A DNA stretch of 64,000 nucleotides from Alnus glutinosa (Eukaryota; Streptophyta; Magnoliopsida; Fagales; Betulaceae): NCBI RefSeq assembly GCF_958979055.1, contig NC_084897.1, positions 20,933,628 to 20,997,627 on the forward strand. Direction: 5' to 3'. Positions 9,605 to 20,501 of this stretch are shown here, one piece after another. The number at the start of each line of letters is the position of its first letter. Within the stretch, counting starts at the first letter, position 1. The translations under genes and the position numbers were made by a program. The notes under the pieces were generated by a model, which was not told the origin of the DNA, made no database searches, and saw only the letters and a list, made by a program, of their open reading frames with translations.

Positions 9605-12600
9605 GTTATAAATTTGTTAATTGTTTTGTTCATTCAATTCCGTTGATGATCAGTTCAATTCGAGCTCGAGAATCTTCGCAAGGACTTCAACAAGATCAAC
9701 AAGCAAATCGCTCAGCTTCGAATTGTGAGTGTTTCATACCTTCTCCTTTTCATTTCTTTACCATTGTCATTTTCCTGGATACCTAGTTATTGTTTTTGGT
9801 TGTTGGATCTGTTTGGTTAAGAAGGAAAAAGAATTCAAGGGAAAACATTCGCGTTTGTGATTATGTTAGAGCCTCAAAGGAAATAAAAAGTTACTTAGGC
9901 GCGCTTTTGTTGTTGAAAAGTTTGAAAATTTGTTTGATTTGCTATCAGATAATGTTGGAAAACTGCATAATGTTATGCCAGGATCTGATGTTATTCCATG
10001 AAAAAGAAAAATAAAGAAAGGAAGATAGTTGGGAGAGTATAGTACCCATTTGTAACAGTAATAGTGCCTCGAAATATTCATCGCAGAGAAATTTTCTGGT
10101 AGAATTTGGTTCTTTTTTCACATGAAGCTCGAACAGGGTGGGAACCAATGTACATTGGAAGCCATGCCCTTTCCTGTATAAACAAAACAGTGTCTTGAGG
10201 TGTATTTTTATACACTCTGAAGTAAGAATACTGAGGGTTATAGTTGCTCGTTAGGTTTTTATTTGAAGCTTTTAGATTACATGAGTTCTGGAAAAGAAAC
10301 AAGAAAAAAGTTGTACAAGGATTTGTTTGGTGTAATGGACTTCGGGTTGGAGTCTCCAGTTTCAAATTGTTTTTTGCTTGCTTTTTGTATAAGAAATGGA
10401 AGAAGTTCACATGTGTACATAGGCATCAGGCTGGTGTGTGCATGCAAATGAGAGGATGTATATGGAAATGTAGAAAACATTATTCTTCTGTAGAAGAGTG
10501 ATGAACTCCATATTTCGGAAATTGTATCAGATTAATTCTGTGCGCCAAAAGACATTTGGCTTGATCTTTTTAGTCTTCTGGTAATTTTATATATTCGGGT
10601 TCTGTTGGAAACTTTTTTAATTTGTTCTTGGGCTCATTTGGTATGAAACTGAATTGCGTAATTTGTTTTGCAAAAAAGGCGGGTGAAGACACCTCTGAGA
10701 TGATTAAGAATACAGAGGATAATAAGAAGTCGGCAGCAGAGAAAGAAGCTGAAGTCCGGGAAGTTTTGAAACAATTGAATGCAAAATTGGAAATAATTGG
10801 AAATCTCGTTCATGATTCAGTTCCAGTCAGCGACGATGAGGTAAATGACTTGGCATGTTTCATATCTTTTCATAGTGCTAATGCTTATTTGGAATTCTGA
10901 ATTTATGAATGTGATGTAGGCAAACAATGCAGTGGTCAGATCATGGGGTGAGAAACGGTTGGAGCCAAAACTAAAGAATCATGTTGAGCTTGTTGAGCTC
11001 CTCGGTATTGCAGATTTGAAGAAAGGTATTAAATTATAGTCATCCAGATTTAAGGCCACAGCTTTTGCACCTGGCCTTGAAAGCATTACGGTTTAATATA
11101 GGAAAATATTGTGGTGCACCTAATATTTTATAAGTTGATTGATGCATGACACTGGTTGGACATTGATTATTGTGTACGTGTTGAAGGTATTTTATTTAAT
11201 GCCAGCTTACAATTGGTGTATCTCTGTCTTTGATCACTGGAGTTGCTCCAAGTCTACACTGATTGATCTGATCAAACATTTTTTTTTTATGGGTGTTGCA
11301 ATTGTTTTTAATGAATGAAACAGCAAACCATATTTGCACTTTGTGTTATGGCTATTTTTGAACAACTGAACTATGGCGCTGTACACTTTTTTACTAGAAA
11401 AAAAGATTGTTAATAATTAGTAAAGCGCCTATATCCATGTGAAGTGTCTGATTTTGTTCATTCTGCTTTGATCAGCTTTCAGATTTAAATATCTGTACTT
11501 CTATAAAAAAAGAAAAATTTAAAAAAAGGGAAAAAAAGAAAGTAAAATCATTAAGCTTCAGCAAGTGGTTACTAAGATTTATGAATCCATAACCACACAA
11601 AACTCTAATATATGATTCTTCATTTCAACCTGAATTAGAGGTTAGTCTTAGTGTAGCAGGTTAGTTTTTCCTCTTCTATAAGATTAGGGTCCTAGAGTGT
11701 GCAATAATTTACCCTACTTACTCAATTGTGTTCTAATCCATCTCATGGGATCAACTTCTTGGGTTTGTGTAATTCAAATTCACTCAGTGGGGCAAAAGAA
11801 AAAGACATAACTTGGCCATTCTAAGCTATACGCATTCTCATTTCAATGTTCTTTTGTCCATTCACTTTTAGTGCCTGGATGTATTATTCCTACAAAGTGC
11901 GATTACTAGCCTCATAGCATTAAACCTCTCTCAACAGATTAAACTCATGTGACAGCTCAATCTGTGATGGAATTCGTTTGATTGCTAATCCCAGGATGCT
12001 TGAAATCTGTAGGTACTGATGTAGCTGGAGGTAGAGGTTTCTACTTGAAAGGAGATGGTGTGCGTCTTAACCAAGCTCTGATTAACTTTGGTCTTGATTT
12101 TTTGGAGAAAAGAGGATATACAGCATTGCAGACTCCATTCTTCATGAGAAAAGATATCATGGCAAAGTGTGCTCAACTTGCACAATTTGATGAAGAACTT
12201 TACAAGGTAACATTTGCATATTTTGCAAATATCTCTAGTGCTATGCACCCAAAAGATTTAGTGGATGTGTGCACATGTTTATTTTGTATTTTAAGATTTT
12301 GATCTTTTTGGTAGTATTTGGATGCAATATTATGTTTGACTTTTTACTTGTTAGTAAAGTCTGAATTCTTCATGGATGGAGTCTTTCAGTATGTTGACTT
12401 TTTATGCACTTTGTTGTCATGGCTGGCTAATTCTAATCTGTTCGTATCATTTTCTTTCTTTGACTCCACTTATTTCTTGCATTTTTGGCATTTCTCTTTT
12501 CTTTGTTTTTGTTTTAACTTTGGGAGTTACATCTTGTATACTTCTTGTGTTATACCCCCTTGGCGCCTTTTTGGTACAAGTAATTATCGGAAAAAGAAAA

Positions 12601-14411
12601 GAAAGAGAGGGTGGGAGGATCTTACACCAGAGAAAGAGGAATACTTCTTCTGTACTCTTTTCTTACAATTTATCTTCCAGTTCATGAGCTAACTGACGTT
12701 ATTGGCATGTAATAGGTGACAGGAGAGGGAGATGACAAATATCTGATTGCTACAGCTGAACAGCCACTCTGTGCGTATCATTTGGATGATTGGATCCATC
12801 CTTCTGAGCTGCCCATAAGGTTGTAATATATTCTTGAATCTTTTCCTGTCTAAGAAAAATACGGTTGTTGCCTTTTGTTCATGAATATTCAATGTTTTCC
12901 AGATATGCTGGATACTCATCTTGCTTCCGTAAAGAGGCTGGTTCACACGGTCGAGATACTCTGGGAATATTCAGAGTTCATCAGTTTGAGAAGGTGGAGC
13001 AGTTTTGCATTACTGGCCCAGATAATGGTGAATCTTGGGCCATGCATGAGGAAATGATCAAAAACTCTGAGGATTTCTACCAGACGGTATCATCCTTCAT
13101 AAATACTAGAATGTGTTTAATTTTCTGTTCATTGGAAAATTCTTGATTAGGAAATTGATGACTAGGTTAGCTCTGCACATGCCACCTGACCTGGGCGATC
13201 CAGGGATGAGTTTTGATACTCCAATTTCTATGTTTTCTAAGTAAGAAATACAAATGTGTGTTTGTGTGTGCGGACATATGTATAAGTCAAGACATACTAT
13301 ATATTTGTGCAAGTACGGGCTTGTGTGCAAAAGTGAAACAGGTTGGTTCTTTTTCTCTCCCGGCTTCATGTGGGAGAGACATGGGGTCCTATATACGAAT
13401 TCCTCTTAGTGACATGATGATCATTCTCAATTCAATAGTGCATTGTATTTTACTGGCATCTGATATAGTTTTTGATAATGCAGCTAAACCTCCCCTATCA
13501 AATTGTTGCCATCGTTTCTGGTGCTCTGAATGATGCAGCTTCAAAGAAGTATGATTTGGAAGCATGGTTTCCTGCATCTCAGACTTACAGAGAGCTGGTG
13601 TCCTGTTCAAACTGTACAGACTATCAGTCCAGAAGATTGGAAATTCGATGTGGGCAGAAAAAGGTATATCCTTTGAACTCTCTTATTACTCTTAGCCAAG
13701 CCATAGGGTCATCATTATTCCTGATTACTGATCAGGATGCCTCTATCAACAGCAATATTGAGTATATTAATGAAATAAAGTTGATGGAAGCTTACAATTT
13801 AGTAGAAAGGTTTTCTTATTGAATAATAAAAACTTATTCATCATCCAGCATGCCTGTGTGAATTTTCCTCCTTATGTTTATATTCTTATCATAAAAACTT
13901 TTAATTTTGGCTGTTAAAATGCTTTGGACTTTTTGGGATGATTCAGAATGAGGATTGTCCAAAGAATGAGAAAAGCTATTTCTATTGGGCCAACTATGCT
14001 TTAAACCATCTCAAATATAAGAATAATCAGGATACTTTTGCTGGTAGAAAATGGATTATCTATATTGGCAATTGAATCTAGATTGACCCTTTCCTCTCTC
14101 AGATAATAATTTCAGCTTCGACTGCAAGTAACTCCTCATATGATATGGCCTTTTCAAATGTCTGATTTTTTTGCCCGTTCTTTTATTTTGTGCTGTTGCA
14201 GAACAATGAGCAAGCAAAGAAATATGTCCACCTATTGAACTCTACTCTCACAGCAACAGAGAGAACCATGTGCTGCATTCTTGAGAACTACCAAAGGGAG
14301 GATGGTGTTGAGGTACCAGCAGCTTTACGAGAATTTATGGGTGGAAAGTCCTTCCTACCTTTCAAGAACAAACCTGCCAGTGAAGCCAAAGGGAAGAAAC
14401 CGAAGGCCTAG
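9436..14411 (+). CDS. SerRS: Seryl-tRNA synthetase, cytosolic (serine--tRNA ligase)
   Basis: Ten exons, 9436-9568, 9654-9724, 10679-10840, 10920-11025, 12013-12206, 12716-12819, 12903-13086, 13484-13663 and 14202-14411 among them, join to a complete 447-residue protein, close to the plant cytosolic size of about 450. The enzyme charges tRNA-Ser with serine using ATP. Residues 1 to about 110 form the long-helix tRNA-binding arm ([20 protein letters not shown] onward). The class II core follows, with the serine-binding TAEQPL (235-240), motif 2 [20 protein letters not shown] (from 265), the [12 protein letters not shown] segment and a motif 3-like TATERT with its arginine at 399. No N-terminal targeting extension is seen, so it acts in the cytosol. 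The ATG at 9436 starts exactly where family members begin (MLDINLFR). Confidence 0.95.
9574..9601 (+). repeat. (TC)n microsatellite directly inside SerRS intron 1
   Basis: About 14 TC repeats begin five bases after the splice donor (GTAAT then TCTCTC...). Length polymorphism is likely here. Confidence 0.85.
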
Positions 14412-14765
14412 TTTATTATTTTACTAAACTTTGATTGAGAATTACTTATAAAATAACTAAAACTTTGAATGGGCGAAAACAACACGAAATTATATTGTTT
14501 TGATGCTTTGTTCAGAAATTGGAAAACCTAATTTTGTGATTAACGTCTTCAAGTTGATCATATTTATTACCTAGCTTTATTGGATATTTTAACAATTTTG
14601 TTATTTATATATCTAATAATGAAATTAAGGATTGATGGTATGTGAATATGGACTGGTTTGGTTCTTCCGGTGATGTATCAACAGGATGAGTTGCGCCCAC
14701 TCATGCAGTTTTCAAGCATATCAACGGAAAGTTGCACTGAAAAGCGTGCTTCTTCTTTTTTTTCT

Positions 14766-14796
<31 letters not shown>

Positions 14797-15639
14797 TTCT
14801 TTTTTTATTTTTTGCAGAAAGTTTAATGGTTCCTCTTTCATAGATTTGGGGAACTGGATAATTTTTTTAAAAAAAAAAATAAAAAATAAAAAATCTGGTG
14901 ATAATCCATGGATGGTTACAGAATTATTTGTTAATCTAATTGATTAAACTTGCACTAATTGTGATTACATGATAAAGTTATGCTGAACTGATTGAATTTG
15001 ATAAAGAGCATGTTCTGGTAATCTACGAGGCCGTAGCACGAGTCAAATGCAAAGTATTATAATTGATTAAATCTCGTATTTAGTTTATTTAATCTTTTAA
15101 TCACACTCCCACTTTCTGAAATTTGTGTTTTTTTTTTTTCTTTTGCAGGATACGCAAACCCATTCAATTAGGTCAAACAAGCTCAAAATTGAGTTCAATT
15201 ATGAAACTGATTGAAAAGGGGAGCATGGTTTGGAAGCACGGGTTTAAATTATTGGGCAAAGTTTTGTAATGTCTGGATTAAATTCCAGCCGACTATTGAA
15301 AGTTGGACTTTTTGAACTAGTGTCCACAACAAAGAAGCCTTTTGGCTCTAGGTTCAACTCTATCCGAGAATCATATACCTTTTTCTATGTTGTATTTTTT
15401 CTCAGGGTCAAAGAATGAGACAACTTTTGAAACATTGCTCTCATCTCCTCAGCCTTGCGTCACTTGGACAATTATTAATTTGCATATTTCATTGCTTGTT
15501 TTTGTCCAAACCAATCAACATTACCCGAATGTGCTATGGTTCCTTCATCCTTTTGTTATTTTCCTGATTGGCGAGCTTTGAACAGTAGATGTGCCTACAC
15601 CAATCTCCCACGCAATTCACGACCTAGCTAGTCACCAAA
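14412..15639. other. SerRS 3' flank, no gene
   Basis: Presumed 3' UTR then AT-rich DNA with a poly-T/TTTC tract at about 14754-14812. Nothing else recognised. Confidence 0.4.
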
Positions 15640-15986
15640 GGTTGTCAATTCGTATTCGAGTGTTAGATGTGGATCGTGTTGAGACATAAGTATAATATTA
15701 TATAGGTCAACCATAACCAGACACATTTAATTAAACGAGTCAAACCCTTTAACCTTAACCTACTAATTTCATGTTGGGTTCATGTCAGGTTCGCAGGTCG
15801 TGTCAAAATTTGTTAACCTTTATATCGCATGTCAGATTTTGGTCGTGTCGAAACACGGATGTAAGACTGTATTGGTAAACCATAATCAAGACTTTTTAAT
15901 TAAACGTGTAAGACTTCTCAATCCTAACCCCACTAATTTCGTGTATGATTCGTATCGGGTCGCGGGTCTTGTCAAAAATTGACAGC
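15640..15986. mobile_element. Non-autonomous TIR element of the GTGTCAAAATTG family, internally duplicated
   Basis: The left end GGTTGTCAATTCG pairs with the reverse of the right end, GGCTGTCAATTTTTGACA. Inside, a unit of about 180 bp is present twice: GTCAACCATAACCAGACA near 15707 and GGTAAACCATAATCAAGAC near 15872, each followed by an ATTAAACG-type phrase and CACTAATTTC-like text. Not coding. Confidence 0.5.
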
Positions 15987-16394
15987 CGTGTATTCATCCG
16001 CACCCTTACAAAAGATTATGAACTCAACTATTTCAAGAAAGCCATTACTAAACTGCACAAGTGATACAAGGTAATTGTAGTAGTTCTGCACTTCTCTGAG
16101 TAAGGATTCGATTGCATGTATAATTTAAAACCCAATCGAAACAACCAAAAGAATGATCCAAAGCTACAAGTGTAGGCACTATAATACCTTATTTTCGATA
16201 AAAATAACACTTTATCCAAACCAAATACAGTTTTTTGGTCTCCTAACAAACATCATAAAACTAAAAATATAAAATTATAAGGAAACACAAACAACGTCTC
16301 TACTATCATTCAGTCTTCATCAATCTCCCATGTGCACAGCAGTTTATATATATATATACAGTACCTCTAATAGATTCTCACTAGCTGGGCAGAC

Positions 16395-16616
16395 TTACCT
16401 GTTGTGTAAGGGATCAGGACAAGAGGGTACTTCTCTTTTGACGGTTGCAAAAATGCCTCCATCTTCTGCAGAAGAGCTCTTTTTCCAAACTTGAGGCTTC
16501 TCTAAATTCTTCACTTTCTCCTTTAGATGTCTAGCCCCCAAAACTTCATGGTGTAAAGCTGAAATACTTGAAAGAAGCAGTAGGAGACACACAACTTGAC
16601 TCCTTGAGATAAACAT
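16395..16616 (-). CDS. CLE27: CLE27-type CLAVATA3/ESR-related peptide precursor
   Basis: An intronless 73-residue precursor. Residues 1 to about 27 are a signal peptide with a strongly hydrophobic core (VVCLLLLLSSISAL), followed by a short variable region and then the C-terminal 12-residue CLE motif REVPSCPDPLHN at 61-72, with one trailing Arg. Most CLE peptides have Gly at position 6. Cys there is characteristic of Arabidopsis CLE27 (RIVPSCPDPLHN from memory), and the E/V/P and PDPLHN context agrees, so orthology is likely. The mature peptide should be secreted and sensed by a leucine-rich-repeat receptor kinase. The start codon is the only ATG placed before the hydrophobic core. The bases around the stop (AACAGGTAAG) resemble a splice donor, but the motif is already complete. 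Confidence 0.88.
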   Translation of the reverse strand: MFISRSQVVCLLLLLSSISALHHEVLGARHLKEKVKNLEKPQVWKKSSSAEDGGIFATVKREVPSCPDPLHNR

Positions 16617-16690
16617 GGCTTTCCTATATCTAGAAAAATGTTTGTCTTTTTGATCTTTTCCTTGCTTTAAATTTCTCTTTTAGCTAAAGA

Positions 16691-16692
<2 letters not shown>

Positions 16693-16736
<44 letters not shown>
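16693..16736. repeat. (GA)n tract in presumed CLE27 5' leader
   Basis: About 22 GA repeats, 75 bp upstream of the CLE27 ATG (CT repeats on the coding strand). Such tracts are bound by plant GAGA factors of the BPC family; a regulatory role here is inference. Confidence 0.8.
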
Positions 16737-16739
<3 letters not shown>

Positions 16740-16845
16740 CTGAACTTGAAGTGCAAATTGGTTGGTTTTAAAGGGGAGGAGGCATGGATATTATTCAAAT
16801 GGGTGTTTGAAAGGGAAAAGGTCTTGGTCAAATATTTCCCAAGCA

Positions 16846-16890
<45 letters not shown>

Positions 16891-17005
16891 TGGGGGGGGG
16901 TGTGGGGGGGGGTGAAGTTGTAGTATTGAAGATTGGTCGGTTTTAAAGGGGAGGAGTGAGGGTAATTATTGAAATGGGAATGGGTGAGTGAAGGGGAAGT
17001 TATTG
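16693..17005. repeat. Tandem duplication of the GA-tract upstream unit
   Basis: Two units each consist of a GA microsatellite followed by TTGGTYGGTTTTAAAGGGG and AGGAG, then an ATTATT-(C/G)AAATGGG-like stretch. Unit 1 is at about 16693-16846 and unit 2 at about 16847-17005. The second GA tract runs into G-rich sequence (about 16881-16912). Confidence 0.65.
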
Positions 17006-17140
17006 TTTTTGTTGGAGTATATACATGTGAGTATGAGTAGGACGACATTGGATAGTAATCACAAAATTGAGTAATTTTTGGAATAAGGTGATGTTCCATT
17101 TGAAGGCAGAACAGTTTGACAATACTTGGTGTTAGGTACA

Positions 17141-17973
17141 CGATGATAGGCTATTGAAAAGCATGTGTCGGTGACTCCCAAACTATGGTGACTCTTATGA
17201 TTTAACAAGTGAACAAATTTTCACTCCCTAACACTATTGGACTTTTTTGTTTACTATATCTCCTTTAATAAAAAATATTACAATAGTAATATCAACAACG
17301 ACAATGAAACTTCTCTCGCGTATCCTCCCTCTCTCTATTTCTCTCGAAAACGCTCTCTAAAAAAAACCTCCACCCGCGGCCTCTCAGATCTCAATCAATG
17401 AGGAGGGAAGAGCCCTCCCTACCGCAACCCTCATGTTTTCCTCATCACCAATCTCCTCTTTGTTACTTTTTTTTTTTTTGGTCTTCCTCTTTAGTTTTTC
17501 TAGTCTTTTGTTTGGGTTATTTGATGTGAGATATATCTATTGAAAGCCCACGACTTCCATTACCCATGCGCGTCTCCTCATCCATTGTCAGTCGCCGTTT
17601 AACCATCCATCGGCCCCCTCCCTCGCGCGTGTACCCCATGCCTCATTGTATAGCGCGCGTGCATTACACGTGATGCCGCTCCTTTTGATTTCTAGCAACA
17701 TATATCCTCCATCACAACACATATAGCTCTCCTTTGTAAAGTTCTTTTGGTCTACCAGAAATTCCAGATTCAGATCTGAACCTAAAAAATATTCGATCTT
17801 TGAGGTTCTCTATCCCATCGCCTCAAATGGTCTCTCCTCCTCCACTGTACAAATACATCTTAGTCTCTCAAACTCCCTCATAAGTTGGTCAAGAGCTAAG
17901 TTAAAATGAGTTTTCTTTGTTGATACTCACACTGTCTACCATGGGCCACTACAACTAGATTCGTTAACAACAT
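17141..17973. other. Unassigned intergenic segment with richer GC
   Basis: Around 17320-17700 the base composition is more balanced and includes a CTCTCTC tract, but no open frame or family could be recognised. Confidence 0.3.
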
Positions 17974-18466
17974 TGTAACAACCCAAGAAAAAGCACTAAC
18001 TACATCTGCGCTATTACCCCAAAAGACCAGTCAATTTGGAGTTTTCCTAGAATTTCTTATAAAACTCAGTTTCACCTACTAACTAGGTAATGTAGGACTT
18101 AGCACTCATAACTATCTTTATAAACCACTCACTCTATGTGGACTACTTATCTTCCCAATATGGGACCAGACTATTACAAACTCTCCCTCTTAAACTCCTG
18201 ACATCCTCGTCAGTACCACCACATGACCTAGCGTTACTAGGTAGCTCTAATATCATTTGTAATGACTCAGAAAAAAGCGCTAGACACATCTGCGCTATCA
18301 CCTTAAAATGACTAGTCAATTTGGAGTTTTCCTAAAAAAATTTATAAAGCTCAATTTCACCTAGTAACTAGGCAATGTGAGACTTAGCACTCATGACTAT
18401 CTCTTATAAACCGCTCACTTTATGTGATCTATTTATCTCTTCCTAATATATGACCGGAGTGTTACA
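17974..18466 (-). mobile_element. Complete TRIM (miniature LTR retrotransposon)
   Basis: Two direct repeats, 17974-18178 (205 bp) and 18258-18466 (209 bp), each start TGTAA and end TTACA in window orientation and surround only 79 bp. Next to the right repeat, read on the minus strand, TGATATTAGAGC matches the tRNA-Met primer site TGGTATCAGAGC at 10 of 12 positions. Next to the left repeat the minus strand has the purine-rich TTAAGAGGGAGAGTT, a polypurine tract. Orientation is therefore minus. No coding capacity and no 5S segment, so it is not Cassandra. The target duplication is unclear (AACAT against AAGCAT). Confidence 0.85.
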
Positions 18467-19369
18467 AAGCATTCTCAATTACCTCCTCCACCTTTAAGAA
18501 TCCCCTCTAAAGCTATGTTTGGATTACTGTCAAGATAATATCTTTTTCCTTTCGGTTTCGAATCCTAGATTATGTAATTTTCTGTTTAAAGAAGCTCCGA
18601 AAGTGCATGGATGTGAAATGCGTTCAAATTCCTCAACAACCAGTCCTCTCAACACCCAATAATACACTGAATCTCCTAAGAATAGTCTAAACAAAAAGGG
18701 ACCTGAATTTTGGTCTCCAAAAGATCCTCAATTTCAGGATCTCAGATTGACTCTTCCTTTACTTGTTGCTTATTGCTTACCTCACATATTTCTCTCTTCT
18801 AAACCCCAAATTGCTACCGTCCATCTTAATGCACTTCTCTAGGGGTTCTTTGTACCTCTTTTTTTCATTTTTTATTATTGTTTTATTTATTTTTTATGTT
18901 TTTGTTTCACAAACTACGGTGCTTGCCTTTTGAAGTAACAACACAATCTTGTTAAGGAATCTTTTGGCATTGCCTTTGTTGGGGTTAGGTTTCCTCTAAT
19001 ATATTTTTCATATGCTTATGACACCTCGTACATTCTGGTCTCCCTTCTTTAATCCCTTATGTTGGGATTTTTCTTACTAAATCTTTATAAAGTCTTGTGA
19101 TTAGCTATATCCCACACTTCTTTGGTTTTTTTATCATTTTATTGACTATGACTCGATGCAACTCGGACTTTCAAACTACTAGAATATTTCGAGTAATCCT
19201 CAGTATTAGATTTGGCCATTTGTTTCGATGGAAAATGTCACGCTTACGTGACTAGTGCGTGTGCCCGAATCGTTTTTGCCCGACTAATTTGCCCTTGTTT
19301 TTCATGAAAATATGCCGCTTTAGTAACCGTGCTTTTTAAGAAAACAAAGAAAGAAAAAAAAACTGTTAT
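18467..19369. other. Intergenic segment, no feature recognised
   Basis: No gene, repeat ends or RNA gene could be supported. Text near 19215 (CATTTGTTTCGATGGAAAAT) resembles the end of a hAT-like MITE but no partner end was found. Confidence 0.3.
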
Positions 19370-19770
19370 TGTTGGAGTTAACAAAATAAAAAACCTTATG
19401 CTAATTTTTTCACATAATTGGCAATTATTAGTGTTTACTAAACAAACAATTATTTTGTAGATATATCAAAGGCATGTATTCTATGGAACATAAAATGTGC
19501 TGGATCTATCCCATCCCTGTGCTCTCCTTATATACATCTCTTCAATTTTATTTTATTTTTAAAAAATATCAAACTCATGTATTTCCATCTTTTGGTCTTA
19601 CTCTTTCAATTTTTGTTATAATATTAATTAAATGATTCAATTAATCATTTCCTATCAACTTAAAACTTTTGAGAAAAATACTTACTTAACATGGTATCAG
19701 AATAAATGTCTTATATCCAAATCTTGTTTCCGTTATTCATTTCTTATTTCAATTAAATCAATTCATTTTA
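19370..19770 (+). mobile_element. Relic of a Copia-like LTR with primer binding site
   Basis: Starts TGTTGGAGTTAACA, contains a TATA-like CCTTATATACATC, and ends in TTAACA directly followed by TGGTATCAGA at 19692, the usual tRNA-Met primer site. The following bases (ATATCCAAATCTTG, TTCCGTTATTCA) are like Copia leaders. No gag/pol remains, so this is a truncated relic. Confidence 0.5.
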
Positions 19771-20501
19771 AGCTTGAATCGGAGAAAGTATACGCAGTTT
19801 GCAATATACCACGACGAATCAAATGGTTTAATTGGACCTGGGAGACATGAACACTCAAGGGTTGGAAAGTTGAGTAGAAAAGTAGCAGCCAGGCTAAAGT
19901 TAGGCTCCTGTTTTTGACAAAGTTCAACTTGGATGATTAAGTTGACAGACAATGTTAAAGGCAAATTAGTCCATATTAAGCATCATATGATATGGACTTT
20001 CAAGGCCCCAACCAAAGATTAGAAGTCCACATGTTGACTTTTAAAAGCCACTGATGATCCCTAATTTAATTACCAACTGCTTCCCTTCCACAAAATGATG
20101 TCATGAGTTATTGTTGGGGCTTTATTTTCTTCAAATTCAGTGTGAATGGGAAAAACCAATAGATAATCATAATATTCAGGCTCAACAAATGGTACAACTT
20201 GCTTTAGGAAACTGTAAATGCATATTATTAGAAAGAGTAGAATACAAGAAAGGAAACATAAAAGCAAAATTTACAACCAGTATTTGCAGAAAAATATTCC
20301 CGCACTACATTATTTATCTCAATTGAAATTTTCTCTACAAAGGATTGGCATTTCTTCCATCATCCTTTGTCACAGAAAACAAGAGGTTTCAACCTGGGAA
20401 ATTAAACCCAGCTCAATGAGATACATCTGTTCAAACAAGAACCAATAAAAACTTACCCTATCTACACAAGATTTCTTGTAAATTCCATCCATATATTACC
20501 A

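Noticed and set aside
9274-9633. Minus-strand open frame over SerRS exon 1
   Set aside because: Shadow of the coding exon and the TC repeat.
16385-16400. Splice-donor-like AACAGGTAAG at the end of the CLE27 frame
   Set aside because: The 12-residue CLE motif is complete and followed by a stop; no downstream exon is needed.
16791-17141. Open frame opposite the GA/G-rich tracts
   Set aside because: Product is a Ser-Leu and Pro-His simple repeat made by the microsatellite.
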